A stretch of 64,000 nt of DNA from Pseudomonas sp. LD120 (GTDB taxonomy: Bacteria; Pseudomonadota; Gammaproteobacteria; Pseudomonadales; Pseudomonadaceae): assembly GCF_009861525.1 (NCBI RefSeq), contig NZ_WVHL01000003.1, positions 930,001-994,000 on the forward strand. Direction: 5' to 3'. Under the pieces are notes generated by a model that saw nothing but the letters and a program-made list of their open reading frames with translations, was not told the origin of the DNA and did no database searches. The translations under genes and the position numbers were made by a program. Numbering within the stretch: position 1 is the stretch's first letter; every line of letters starts with the position of its first letter. This document shows, in pieces, positions 31,180 through 40,513 of the stretch.

Positions 31180-32169
31180 ATGGCGGTGTTCTACGATGCA
31201 CGGGGCAATATCTATGGTGTGGCGTCACCCGAGGCGCTGCGCCACTTGGGTGTGCCCATGCCGGCTACGGCGGCTCTGGCGGCTCGTGACCGGCGGCTAT
31301 GGACCGAGCAGGCCATCGCGGCTCTCTGCGATTGGGCGCCGGGCACCCGTCCGGAAGGGGCCAAGGCGCATCGCTGTGACGGCCTGCTGGTGGGGCCATT
31401 CCAGGCCAGCGCACCGTTCGAGCTGCTGATCGTCAATACCGACGGCACCCTGGCCGAGCGCAGCGGCAATGGCCTGACGATTTTTTCCCAGGCGCTCACC
31501 GAACGAGGGTTGCTGGCCGGGCCAGGGCCGACTGAACTGCAGGTCCATCATGACCAGCCCGGCAGTGATTCGCCGGTGGCAACGCAAGTGGAGCCTGCAC
31601 AAGTCGCTGGCGAGCAAGGGTTCTGGCTGGACCTTGGCGAGCCGTTGTTCGGACCTGAGGCGGTGGCGGCCCTTGGGGTTGAGGCGGTGGCCTTGAACGG
31701 TCAGGAACTGAGTCGGATCGCGCCCTTGCAGCACTTGCATTCGCAGTGGGATCACAGCCAGTTCGTGCGTGTTGGCAACCCCCATTGTGTGACCCTGGTG
31801 GAGGATGTGGAGGACTTGCCGAGTAATCAACAGATGAGGCAGGCCCCCCTGGCGGAGGGATTGATGGCGATTGCCTTTGCCTTGCCGGTGGGCCATGGCG
31901 AACCCTGTCCGGGGGGCATCAACCTGCAATGGGCGGCGCTGGAGTCGGTGCAACGCATCGTCGCCCGAGTGTTCGAACGCGGTGAAGGCCCGACCGCGTC
32001 GTCGGGCACCAGCGCCAGCGCCGTGGCCAGTGCGGCATGGCGGGTGGGTTGGGTCAAGGCTGGCGAGGTGCAGGTGGTGATGCCCGGGGGCACCGTACCG
32101 TTGCGCCTGGAAGAGCAGGATGGCCAACTGCGCCGGGTCCGCCTGTTCGGCGAAGCACGACGCCTGTAG
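31180..32169 (+). CDS. DapF-like (diaminopimelate epimerase fold) protein without catalytic cysteines
   Basis: A 329-residue cytoplasmic protein with the two-lobed DapF layout: NTDGTLAERSGNG at about 86-98, VGNPHCVTLVEDVED in the middle, FERGEGPTASSGTSAS at 264-279 and VVMPGGTVPLRL near the end. In DapF the two catalytic residues are cysteines in the contexts xxCGNG and xACGxG. Here both are serine (Ser95 and Ser275). So a true two-base racemase is unlikely. Related enzymes with Ser or Thr in one position are dehydratases. TGGAGG lies seven bases before ATG 31180. It is probably a recruited paralogue, not the lysine-pathway DapF. The REPIN begins inside its stop codon region. Confidence 0.8.
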   Translation: MAVFYDARGNIYGVASPEALRHLGVPMPATAALAARDRRLWTEQAIAALCDWAPGTRPEGAKAHRCDGLLVGPFQASAPFELLIVNTDGTLAERSGNGLTIFSQALTERGLLAGPGPTELQVHHDQPGSDSPVATQVEPAQVAGEQGFWLDLGEPLFGPEAVAALGVEAVALNGQELSRIAPLQHLHSQWDHSQFVRVGNPHCVTLVEDVEDLPSNQQMRQAPLAEGLMAIAFALPVGHGEPCPGGINLQWAALESVQRIVARVFERGEGPTASSGTSASAVASAAWRVGWVKAGEVQVVMPGGTVPLRLEEQDGQLRRVRLFGEARRL

Positions 32170-32299
32170 CCGCTGCCGCAGGCTGCGAACGGGCGCGCAG
32201 CGGCCGCGGCGATCCTGAGGGCGCAGGCGTTCGGCGCAGAACCGCCAGGCAAGGTCCTGTGGACCTGTGCGCAGCCTCGCAGGCTCGGCAGCGGCTACA
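32165..32299. repeat. REPIN (two inverted REP arms)
   Basis: The left arm GTAGCCGCTGCCGCAGGCTG and the right arm, read in reverse complement (GTAGCCGCTGCCGAGCCTGC), are near-identical inverted copies 80-90 bases apart. The layout matches REPINs moved by RAYT transposases in fluorescent pseudomonads. The element fills the gap between the DapF-like gene and codA. Confidence 0.8.
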
Positions 32300-33575
32300 A
32301 GGCTGGGGTCGGGTGGGGGGAGTGATCTTGCAGGTGCACCTGGGTCATCTGCCGTTGCATCAGCACCTTGCCGTGGCGGATCGAGTACAGCGCCAAGCCC
32401 TGGCTGCGGAGCATTTCGTAGTCGCTGTCGGCAGACAGGATCAGCAGGTTCGCCGGTCGACCTTCTTCAAGGCCGTAACCCTCGCCCAGGGCCAGGGCCT
32501 TGGCGCTGTTGTCGGTGACCAGGTCCAGGGCGCTTTGCAGGTTGCTGTAGCCGAGCATGTGGCAGATGTGCAGGCCGGCTTCGAGCACCCGCAGGATGTT
32601 GCCATTGCCCAGGGGATACCAGGGATCGACGATCGAGTCCTGGCCGAAGCAGACGTTCATCCCGGCATCCAGCAGCTCCTTGACCCGAGTCACGCCGCGG
32701 CGTTTCGGGAAGCTGTCGAAGCGCCCCTGCAGGTGAATGCTTTCGGTGGGGCAGGAGACAAAGCTGATGCCGGAATGCCCCAGCAGGCGGAACAGCTTGG
32801 CGCAGTAGGCGTTGTCGTAGGAACCCATGGCGGTGGTGTGGCTGGCGCTGACCCGTGAGCCCATGCCGCGGCTGCGGGCTTCTTCGGCCAGCACTTCGAG
32901 AAAGCGCGAGTGTGGGTCGTCGGTTTCGTCGCAGTGCACGTCCACCAGGCAGTCGCTGCGTTCGGCCAGATCCATGAGGAACTTCACTGAGCTCACGCCT
33001 TGGTCGCGGGTGTATTCGAAGTGCGGAATGCCGCCCACCACATCGGCGCCCAGGCGGATGGCTTCCTCCATCAGTTCGCGACCGTTGCGGAACGATTCGA
33101 TGCCCTCTTGCGGGAAGGCGACGATCTGCAGGTCGATCAGGTGCGCGCTCTGCTCACGCACTTCGAGCATGGCCTTGAGGGCGGTAAGGTCCGGGTCGGT
33201 GACGTCGACGTGGGTGCGCACGTGCTGGATGCCGTGGGCGGCCAGGGCGCGGATGGTCTTGTGGGCACGGGTGCGGGTGTCTTCGGCGGTGATGCTGGCC
33301 TTGCGTTCGCCCCAGCATTCGATGCCTTCGAACAGGGTGCCGCTCATGTTCCAGCGTGGCTCGCCGGCGGTGAGGGTGGCGTCCAGGTGAATGTGCGGCT
33401 CGACGAAGGGCGGCACCACCAGGTGGCCGCCGGCATCCAGGTGTTCGGGGCCGAAGGCTGGCGCGGCGGTGGGGGCGTCCGGGCCTTGCAGGACAATGCG
33501 AGCGATGCGGCCGTTTTCCAGGTGCAGTTGGTGCAGACCTTCACGGTGACGCAGGCGGGCGTTGGTGATCAGCAT
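32295..33575 (-). CDS. codA: CodA-type cytosine deaminase, predicted 5-methylcytosine deaminase
   Basis: The 426-residue amidohydrolase aligns throughout with E. coli CodA. Metal and catalytic residues are kept: HIHLD (His61/63 type), VHCDE, SHTT and the metal Asp at 313. The neighbour at 314 is Ser (motif GQDS, codon 32634-32636), where E. coli CodA has Asp. Natural homologues without Asp314 deaminate 5-methylcytosine to thymine, so this enzyme may do the same, or accept other cytosines. CodA hydrolyses cytosine to uracil and ammonia in the cytoplasm. ATG 33575 follows GAGGAAT by eight bases. It lies 181 bases after codB, probably in one operon. Confidence 0.9.
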   Translation of the reverse strand: MLITNARLRHREGLHQLHLENGRIARIVLQGPDAPTAAPAFGPEHLDAGGHLVVPPFVEPHIHLDATLTAGEPRWNMSGTLFEGIECWGERKASITAEDTRTRAHKTIRALAAHGIQHVRTHVDVTDPDLTALKAMLEVREQSAHLIDLQIVAFPQEGIESFRNGRELMEEAIRLGADVVGGIPHFEYTRDQGVSSVKFLMDLAERSDCLVDVHCDETDDPHSRFLEVLAEEARSRGMGSRVSASHTTAMGSYDNAYCAKLFRLLGHSGISFVSCPTESIHLQGRFDSFPKRRGVTRVKELLDAGMNVCFGQDSIVDPWYPLGNGNILRVLEAGLHICHMLGYSNLQSALDLVTDNSAKALALGEGYGLEEGRPANLLILSADSDYEMLRSQGLALYSIRHGKVLMQRQMTQVHLQDHSPHPTPAL

Positions 33576-33756
33576 CGGGACAATTCCTCGAGTCGGGCAA
33601 TCAGTGGTTGCGCCGTGAGATCCGGGCGCTGGCCCTTGTCCCACGGTCATTGGACTGTCCCGGCGCCGGCCGCTACAGGGCCGGTGGGCAGGTACAGGGT
33701 GTTGCGTGACCGGGCCATGATAGACCCGGAATGCGTCGAGCGAGCAAGGCGCGGGT

Positions 33757-35022
33757 TCAGCTCCGAGCTTCGGCGCCTGAGCGGGTGCCCAGCCAAGCGC
33801 TGAACAGCACATGGCTCAGGCTGGCGACGGCGATGCCCACCAGCGGTGCGATCCAGGGCGAGCAGAACGCTGCCAGGGTGCCCAGGCCGTAGGCGGCCAG
33901 GCCCGGCCAGTTCCAGTCCGGCAACTGGCTGTCGGCCAGGCGCGGATAGCGGCCGCGCCAACGATAGAAAAAGTCGGCCATGATCACCCCGCCAATCGGC
34001 GGAATCACCGTGCCCAGCAGCACCAGGTAGGGCACCAGCAGGTCGTACATGCCGAGCATCGCCAGCAGGGTGCCGATCAGCGCGCCCACCAGGGTCACGG
34101 TCTTGCGCCGGCCGGTGCGCAGCAGATTGCAGCCGGCCACGGCGAAGTTGTAGATGGTGTTGTCCTGGGTGCTCCAGATGTTCAACAGCAGCATGGCCAT
34201 GGCGGCCGTGGCAAAGCCCTGCAGCAACAGCACTTCGACCACATCCGGTTGTTGGTAGACGATGGCGCCGTAGGCGCCGACCAGCACCATCAGGCCGTTG
34301 CCGATGAAGAAGCCAAGCAGGCTGGCAGTCACCGCTATCCGTGCCGAACGGGAGAAACGGGTCCAGTTGGTGGCCTGGGTCGCGCCGCTGACAAAGGTGC
34401 CGAACACCAGGGTCAGGGCGGTGGACAGGTCCATGGTGGCGCTGGGGCTGAGGGCCAGCAGGCCGTCGAGACCGCCGACCTGGGTGGTCGTCACCGCCAT
34501 CGACAGCACCAACAGCAGGCCCATGGCCGGCACCGCGATCCACGACAGGATCTCCAGGCCGCGATAGCCGATGTAGGCGGTGGCGCAAAACGCCAGGCCG
34601 AACAGCAGCATCAACCCCAGCACCGCGCCCTGATCCAGTTGGAAGTACTTGCCCAGCACCACTGCGGCGGTGGCGGTGCCCCAGGCGTACCAGCCGACCT
34701 GGGTCAGGCCGAGGATCAGGTCGCTGAGCTTGCTGCCCCGTTCACCGAAGCACAAGCGCCCCATCAGCACCGTGTTCAGCCCGCTCTTGAAGGCGATGTA
34801 GCCCAGGCTCGCGGCGTACACCCCCAGCAGCAGATTGCCGAGCAGGATCACCCGCAGCAGGGTGGTGAAGTCGAACGCCACCCCCAGCTTGCCGCCGGCG
34901 AACATGGTCGCGGTGAAGAAGGTGAAGCCCAGCAGCACCATGACCATCGAGGCCAGGCCCTTGCGAGCGTGCGCTGGAACTTCGCTCAAGGGGTAGTCGT
35001 TGCCGGGTTGGTGCTGGGTCAT
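33757..35022 (-). CDS. codB: Cytosine permease CodB (NCS1 family)
   Basis: A 421-residue inner-membrane protein with about 12 helices. The opening YPLSEVPAHARKGLASMVMVLLGFTFFTATMFAGG and the GLTQVGWYAWGTA segment are typical of CodB-type nucleobase:cation symporters. It should import cytosine or a methylated relative for the adjacent deaminase. ATG 35022 was chosen from the family start MTQHQPGNDYPLSEVP, with AGGGACAGG upstream. It precedes codA on the same strand. Confidence 0.93.
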   Translation of the reverse strand: MTQHQPGNDYPLSEVPAHARKGLASMVMVLLGFTFFTATMFAGGKLGVAFDFTTLLRVILLGNLLLGVYAASLGYIAFKSGLNTVLMGRLCFGERGSKLSDLILGLTQVGWYAWGTATAAVVLGKYFQLDQGAVLGLMLLFGLAFCATAYIGYRGLEILSWIAVPAMGLLLVLSMAVTTTQVGGLDGLLALSPSATMDLSTALTLVFGTFVSGATQATNWTRFSRSARIAVTASLLGFFIGNGLMVLVGAYGAIVYQQPDVVEVLLLQGFATAAMAMLLLNIWSTQDNTIYNFAVAGCNLLRTGRRKTVTLVGALIGTLLAMLGMYDLLVPYLVLLGTVIPPIGGVIMADFFYRWRGRYPRLADSQLPDWNWPGLAAYGLGTLAAFCSPWIAPLVGIAVASLSHVLFSAWLGTRSGAEARS

Positions 35023-35188
35023 GGGCCTGTCCCTGGTCGCAGTGGTGCCACGCTGTTGCAGACGCCGTGCCAAACGGGCCGCCGGAGCGGGTGCCCCAGC
35101 AGTTATAGCCGATGCCTGCGGGCCTGCCGCGGCTGCAGGCCGCGCCGGGGCGAAAATGGTGCACGGGCGCACTGTCTCGTGGCCGGAG

Positions 35189-35386
35189 TCAGTCCTGGTC
35201 GGGGTTGAAGATGCTTTCGATAGGCATCTGAAAGGCCCGGGCGATCTTGAACGCCAGGGGCAGGCTGGGGTCGTAGCGTCCGGTCTCGATGGCATTGACC
35301 GTCTGCCGGGATACCTCAAGCCGGGTGGCCAGTTCAGCCTGGGACCAGCCTTTGAGGGTGCGCAATTCGCGCAGTTGGTTGTTCAT
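35189..35386 (-). CDS. Small XRE-family transcriptional regulator
   Basis: A 65-residue protein consisting almost only of a Cro/CI HTH (LKGWSQAELATRLEVSRQTVNAIE) with the tail PLAFKIARAFQMPIESIFNPD. Its ATG overlaps the stop of the preceding membrane protein gene by four bases (ATGA), so the two are translationally coupled. Such pairs are usually autoregulated; a palindrome overlapping the operon's -10 box is the likely operator. Confidence 0.9.
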   Translation of the reverse strand: MNNQLRELRTLKGWSQAELATRLEVSRQTVNAIETGRYDPSLPLAFKIARAFQMPIESIFNPDQD

Positions 35387-35757
35387 CGGTAGCGCCGCCA
35401 GCCGACCACCGTGGCCAGGGCCCAGACCAGGCCCATCACTGGCCACACGTAGAACATCGAGAGCCGGGGCAGGCCGGCGGTTTCCAGGAAGCCGTAGCTG
35501 AAGGTGATCAGCGCGGTACAGACAAAGGACAGCCCCAGGGCTTCGAGCTGGATGCGCCGGGCCAGTTCGTCCATGCGCCGCAACTGGCGCACCACCGCCA
35601 GGGCCATGGCCACCATGGGGATCACCGGCACCAGGGCCAGGGCGATCTTGCCCGGGCCCGGGTTCATGTCAGCCAGCCAGTGACTGCTCAAAATCACGCA
35701 GGCGATATAGGCCAGCAAGGCCAGGCTGAATTCCCCGAAATAGCGTTTGGTGCCCAT
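35383..35757 (-). CDS. Small membrane protein paired with the XRE regulator
   Basis: A 124-residue inner-membrane protein with four helices: about 10-28, 38-58, 75-95 and 100-120. A short basic cytoplasmic loop (RQLRRMDELARRIQLEALG) lies between helices two and three, a pattern seen in integral membrane proteins of small XRE pairs. AAAGGAGAT lies five bases before ATG 35757. It is the first gene of a two-gene operon with a clear sigma-70 promoter. Its function is unknown; it may sense a membrane signal for the regulator. Confidence 0.85.
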   Translation of the reverse strand: MGTKRYFGEFSLALLAYIACVILSSHWLADMNPGPGKIALALVPVIPMVAMALAVVRQLRRMDELARRIQLEALGLSFVCTALITFSYGFLETAGLPRLSMFYVWPVMGLVWALATVVGWRRYR

Positions 35758-35773
35758 GGGCGATCTCCTTTGA

Positions 35774-35816
35774 GTAAAGTGTCCTTTACATTAGGTGGGG
35801 CGATTTTTCATGTCAA
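35774..35816 (-). promoter_or_regulatory. Sigma-70 promoter with overlapping palindromic operator for the membrane protein-XRE operon
   Basis: On the minus strand TTGACA (35816-35811), 17 bases, TAATGT (35793-35788) is a near-consensus promoter. GTAAAG-TGTC-CTTTAC (35774-35789) is a perfect 6-bp palindrome touching the -10 box. A related half-site, GTGCTTTACAT, lies just upstream of the -35 at about 35819-35829. Binding by the operon's own XRE protein would block RNA polymerase. Confidence 0.75.
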
Positions 35817-35843
35817 GGGTGCTTTACATTGACCGCGTCATGC

Positions 35844-36467
35844 TCAGTCGAACAGGGCCACGCTGCGCCGGCCTTCGTGGAAGTCGAAAGCCTCCTGGAT
35901 ATCCCGTTCCACGGTGCGGCCCTGGGACAGCGGCGGCAACTGCTTGGGGGCGAAGAACGCCGCGTCGCTGGTTTCGCTGCCGGCCACCGGGGCCTCGGCG
36001 TCTTGCCGTTCACAGAGGAAGTAGAGTTTGTAGAAGTCCCGGTGATCGGGCTTGTAGGGCCCCTTGGCCTTGTGCCGCAGGCCGTACAGTTGGCGCACCG
36101 AAACCTGCAGCCCGGCTTCTTCGTGGATTTCCTTGATGATGTTCTGCGCCGCTGACAGGCCCACATCGGCGTAGCCCCCGGGCAGGGCCCAGAGGCCGTC
36201 GTGCTGCTCGCGCACCAGGAGGATCTTGCCGTCCTCGATCAGCGCCCCGCGCACTTCCACCATCGGCGTCGAGTAGCGCTGGGCAAAGTCCGAAACCAGA
36301 TCGGTGATGCGCTCCACGGGCACGTTGCCCAGTTGCGCGAGCATGTCGTGGGCGATGTCGGCGACTTCCTGGTAGCGCTCGCGGTCGTGCACATCCCGGC
36401 AAAAATGCAGGCCGGTGGAGGCGATGGCTTGCAGGCGTTTGGCGTGGGTCAGCCAGCGGCTTTCCAT
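35844..36467 (-). CDS. NUDIX hydrolase with N-terminal NUDIX_N domain
   Basis: A 207-residue cytoplasmic enzyme. An N-terminal helical domain (about 1-60: RLQAIASTGLHFCRDVHDRERY) is followed by a Nudix domain whose box reads GGYADVGLSAAQNIIKEIHEEAG. The catalytic EIHEE is kept and the first Glu is Leu, as I recall is normal in this subfamily. These enzymes cleave ADP-ribose or related nucleotide sugars. It is a single gene, transcribed as its neighbours, with no linked pathway. Confidence 0.88.
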   Translation of the reverse strand: MESRWLTHAKRLQAIASTGLHFCRDVHDRERYQEVADIAHDMLAQLGNVPVERITDLVSDFAQRYSTPMVEVRGALIEDGKILLVREQHDGLWALPGGYADVGLSAAQNIIKEIHEEAGLQVSVRQLYGLRHKAKGPYKPDHRDFYKLYFLCERQDAEAPVAGSETSDAAFFAPKQLPPLSQGRTVERDIQEAFDFHEGRRSVALFD

Positions 36468-36568
36468 GGGAGGGGTTCCTGCGACGTCAGAGAGAAGGCG
36501 CTTGTTTTAAGCCCTTGGCGAGCAGGGGGCAAGCACCACGCCGTGGCAGGCGGCGTGGTGCTGCTGAA

Positions 36569-37536
<968 letters not shown>

Positions 37537-37540
<4 letters not shown>

Positions 37541-38525
37541 TGGGCGGACTCCGGGGCAGCCAGCCAGCAGGCGCTCTTGCGCTGCTCGCAGGCGTTGATC
37601 GAATGCAACGGTGGCCGCTCGGCGCAGATCGCCATGGCCTGGCTGCAGCGCTCGCGAAAGGTACAGCCGCCGGGCAGGTGGGCAAGGTTCGGCACCTGCC
37701 CGGGAATGGTCAGCAGTGGCGCGCCGGGGGCCACTTGCTCCGGCAGGCCGCTGAGCAGGCCGCGGGTGTAGGGATGCTGTGGGTCGAGCATGACCTGGGC
37801 GGTGCTGCCTTGCTCCACCACAGCGCCGGTGTACATCACATAGACCCGGTCGCAGAACTGCGAGACCACCGCCATGTCGTGGGTGATCAAGAGGATCGCG
37901 GTGCCCCGTTGCCGGGCCTTCTCGCGCAGCAACAGCAGCACCTGGCGCTGCACCGTGACGTCCAGGGCGGTGGTCGGCTCGTCGGCAATCAGCAGTTGCG
38001 GATCGCAGGAAAATGCCAGGGCGATCATCACCCGCTGGCGCATGCCGCCGGACAGCTCGAAGGGGTAGGCCTGCAGCACCTGCTCGGGGTCGGCGATGTG
38101 CATGTCGCGCAGCAGGGCGATGGCCTTGACCCGGGCCTGGTCCTGGCTCAGGCGCTGGTGATGGATGATCACGTCGAGCATCTGCCGGCCGATGCGCCGG
38201 GTCGGGTTGAGGGCGGTCATCGGCTCCTGGAAGATCATCGCCGCGTCGCGGCCACGGATCTGCAGCAGCTGTTTTTCCGGGGTGGTGAGCATGTCGCGGC
38301 CCAGCAGCGACAGGCTGCCGGAGGTGATGCGGTAGCTGCGTTCGGGCAGCAGGCGCAGGCTGAGCATGGCGGTCACCGACTTGCCCGAACCGGACTCGCC
38401 GACCACGCCGACGATTTCCCCGGGTTGACGTGCAGCGACACGCCGTTGAGGGCCTGCACGTTGCTGCGGTAGGCGGGGAATTCCAGGCTCAGGTTGTCGA
38501 TGTTGAGAACGGCGGATGAGCTCAT
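37537..38525 (-). CDS. ddpD: Dipeptide ABC transporter ATP-binding protein DdpD, frameshifted near its start
   Basis: Once corrected, the protein has 329 residues: MSSSAVLNIDNLSLEFPAYR at the N-terminus, then Walker A GESGSGKS, LSGGMRQR, Walker B LLIADEPTTALD and the oligopeptide-type C-terminal CTFRERC. As written, one G is missing from the run at 38418-38421, so the first 38 or so codons are out of frame with the rest. The start at 38525 has AGGGGAA upstream; ATG 38531 overlaps the ddpC stop but has no spacing. It works with DdpF, B, C and A. Confidence 0.85.
38418..38421 (-). other. Frameshift site in ddpD (one base missing from a homopolymer)
   Basis: On the minus strand the upstream frame reads ALNGVSLHVNPG, then CCGGGGAAATC. 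With five instead of four G it continues as GEIVGVVGESGSGKS, the expected Walker A context. A homopolymer length error is the simplest cause; a real mutation would inactivate the transporter ATPase. Confidence 0.88.
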
Positions 38526-38527
38526 GG

Positions 38528-39427
38528 TCATTTCCCCTGTTGCCGTGGATCGAGCAGGTCACGGATGCCGTCACCCAGCAGGTTGAACCCGGCGGCGGTG
38601 AACAGGATCGCCAGCCCGGGAAAGGTCGAGTACCACCAGTTGTCGAGGATGAAGTTGCGCCCGGTGGCCACCATCGCCCCCCATTCGGCGGTGGGCTGTT
38701 GTGCCCCCAGGCCGATGAAGCCCAGGGCCGAGGCCATGAGGATGGCGCTGCCGATGTCCAGGCTCAGTTGCACCAGCAATGGCGGCATGGCGTTGCGCCC
38801 CACGTGCCAGCTGACGATGTGCCAGCGCCCGGCGCCGTAGGTTTGCGCCGCCTTGACGTAGCCCATCTGGCGGATGCTCAGGGCCTGGCCCCGGGCCAGG
38901 CGTACGTAGAACGGAATGCGCACCAGGGTGATCGCCAGCATGGCGTTGAACAGGCTCGGGCCCAGGGCGGCGGCCAGGGCCATGATCAGCACCAGCGACG
39001 GCACCGAGAGCATGATGTCCATCAGGCGCATGATCAGGCTGTCGAAGCGCCCGCCGATGATTCCCGACAGGCAGCCCAAGAGGCCCCCGGCCAGGCACGA
39101 GGCGAAGGCTACGAACAGGCCCACGCCCACCGACTGGCGGCTGCCGTGGAGCACCCGGCTGAACAGGTCGCGGCCGACTTCGTCGGTGCCGAACCAGTGG
39201 GCGGCGCTGGGGGCGGCCAGGCGCTGGGCCAGGTTCAGGGCGTTGGGGTCATGGCTCGACAGCCAGGGGGCGAAGGCCATGCACAGCAGCACCAGCAGGG
39301 TCATGCACAGCCCGGCGAGGGTCAGTGGGCTGCGCCGCACGCGGTAGCCCAGGTAGGCCAGGCGCGCACGCCAGCCGCTGGCTTGGGTCGCGGGCACCGG
39401 CAGGGGAATGTTCAAGGGAGCGGACAT
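38528..39427 (-). CDS. ddpC: Dipeptide ABC transporter permease DdpC
   Basis: A 299-residue inner-membrane protein with six helices. HWFGTDEVGRDLFSRVLHGSRQSV is the OppC/DppC N-terminal signature and the EAA loop region is YVKAAQTYGAGRWHIVSWHVGRN. It forms the transport channel with DdpB. The gene begins two bases before the ddpB stop region and ends against the ddpD start, showing tight operon packing. Confidence 0.92.
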   Translation of the reverse strand: MSAPLNIPLPVPATQASGWRARLAYLGYRVRRSPLTLAGLCMTLLVLLCMAFAPWLSSHDPNALNLAQRLAAPSAAHWFGTDEVGRDLFSRVLHGSRQSVGVGLFVAFASCLAGGLLGCLSGIIGGRFDSLIMRLMDIMLSVPSLVLIMALAAALGPSLFNAMLAITLVRIPFYVRLARGQALSIRQMGYVKAAQTYGAGRWHIVSWHVGRNAMPPLLVQLSLDIGSAILMASALGFIGLGAQQPTAEWGAMVATGRNFILDNWWYSTFPGLAILFTAAGFNLLGDGIRDLLDPRQQGK

Positions 39428-39428
39428 C

Positions 39429-40445
39429 TCAATTTACCTCGCCAATGCGCGGGTCGATCACCCGGTACAACAGGTCGATCGCCATGTTCAGCAGCACATA
39501 AATGAACGACACCAGGATGGCGAAGCCCATCACCGCCGGGAAATCCAGGGCCTGGATCGACTTCACCACGTAGGCGCCCATGCCCGGCCAGGCGAACACC
39601 GTCTCGGTCAGCACCGCGCCGTACAGCAAATCGCCCAGGGTCAGGCCGAGCACCGTCACCGAGGGGATCAGCGCATTGGGCAGGGCGTGGCGCAGGATCA
39701 CCGCCCAGCGCGACAGGCCGTAGGCCCGGGCGGTGCGGATGTAGTCCTCGCCGAGCTGGTCGAGCATCGCCGAGCGGATCTGCCGCGCCACCACCCCGAG
39801 GTTGACGAAGCCCAGGGTCACGGCCGGCAGGATCAGGTGCTGCAGGGCATTGAAAAACAGTGGAATATCCCCGGCCAGCAGCGAGTCGATCAGGTAGAAG
39901 CCGCTGATGGTTGGCGGCGGCTCCAGGCCTTCGTCCAGGCGCCCGCTGCCGGGCAGCCAGCCCAGGTTGCCGTAGAACAGCAGGATCAGCCCCAAGCCCA
40001 GCCAGAACGCCGGGGTGGAAATCCCGGTGACCGCCAGGGTGCGGGCGATCTGGTCGATAAAGCGGTTGTGATAGACCGCCGACAACACCCCCAGCGGCAC
40101 GCCAACCAGCACCGACAGCAGCAGCGCTGCCAGGGCCAGTTCCAGGGTGGCCGGGAAGAAGGTCTGCAAGTCCTCCAGCACCGGGCGGCTGGTGCGGATC
40201 GAGGTGCCCAGGTCGCCGTGCAGCAGGTCGAGCATGTAGCGCCCGTACTGCTGGTACAGCGGCAGGTCCAGGCCCAGTTGGTGGCGGATGTTCTGCACGA
40301 TGGCATCGCTGGCCCGGTCGCCGGCGATCAGCCGCGCCGGGTCACCGGGAATCAGGTGCGAGATGGTGAAGGTAATCAGCGAAACCCCGACCACGACCAG
40401 CAACAGGCCGAGCAGGCGTTTGCGCAACATATTCAGGAAGGCCAT
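39429..40445 (-). CDS. ddpB: Dipeptide ABC transporter permease DdpB
   Basis: A 338-residue inner-membrane protein with six helices and the OppB/DppB pattern: ITFTISHLIPGDPARLIAGD near the N-terminus and the EAA loop DYIRTARAYGLSRWAVILRHALPNAL. It pairs with DdpC. The gap to ddpA (118 bases) contains a large hairpin. Confidence 0.92.
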   Translation of the reverse strand: MAFLNMLRKRLLGLLLVVVGVSLITFTISHLIPGDPARLIAGDRASDAIVQNIRHQLGLDLPLYQQYGRYMLDLLHGDLGTSIRTSRPVLEDLQTFFPATLELALAALLLSVLVGVPLGVLSAVYHNRFIDQIARTLAVTGISTPAFWLGLGLILLFYGNLGWLPGSGRLDEGLEPPPTISGFYLIDSLLAGDIPLFFNALQHLILPAVTLGFVNLGVVARQIRSAMLDQLGEDYIRTARAYGLSRWAVILRHALPNALIPSVTVLGLTLGDLLYGAVLTETVFAWPGMGAYVVKSIQALDFPAVMGFAILVSFIYVLLNMAIDLLYRVIDPRIGEVN

Positions 40446-40513
40446 GAGGCAACCTCGTTAACGCTTGACGAACGGCAGGGGCAATAACGGCCCCGCAGCG
40501 GGGACACGGCAAT

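Noticed and set aside
33811..35208. 465-codon plus frame opposite codB
   Set aside because: His/Gln-rich antisense frame without a start signal; codB is clear on the other strand.
35844..36467. Broken Nudix box in the NUDIX hydrolase
   Set aside because: The Leu in place of the first Glu appears normal for this NUDIX_N subfamily as I recall it, and EIHEE is intact.
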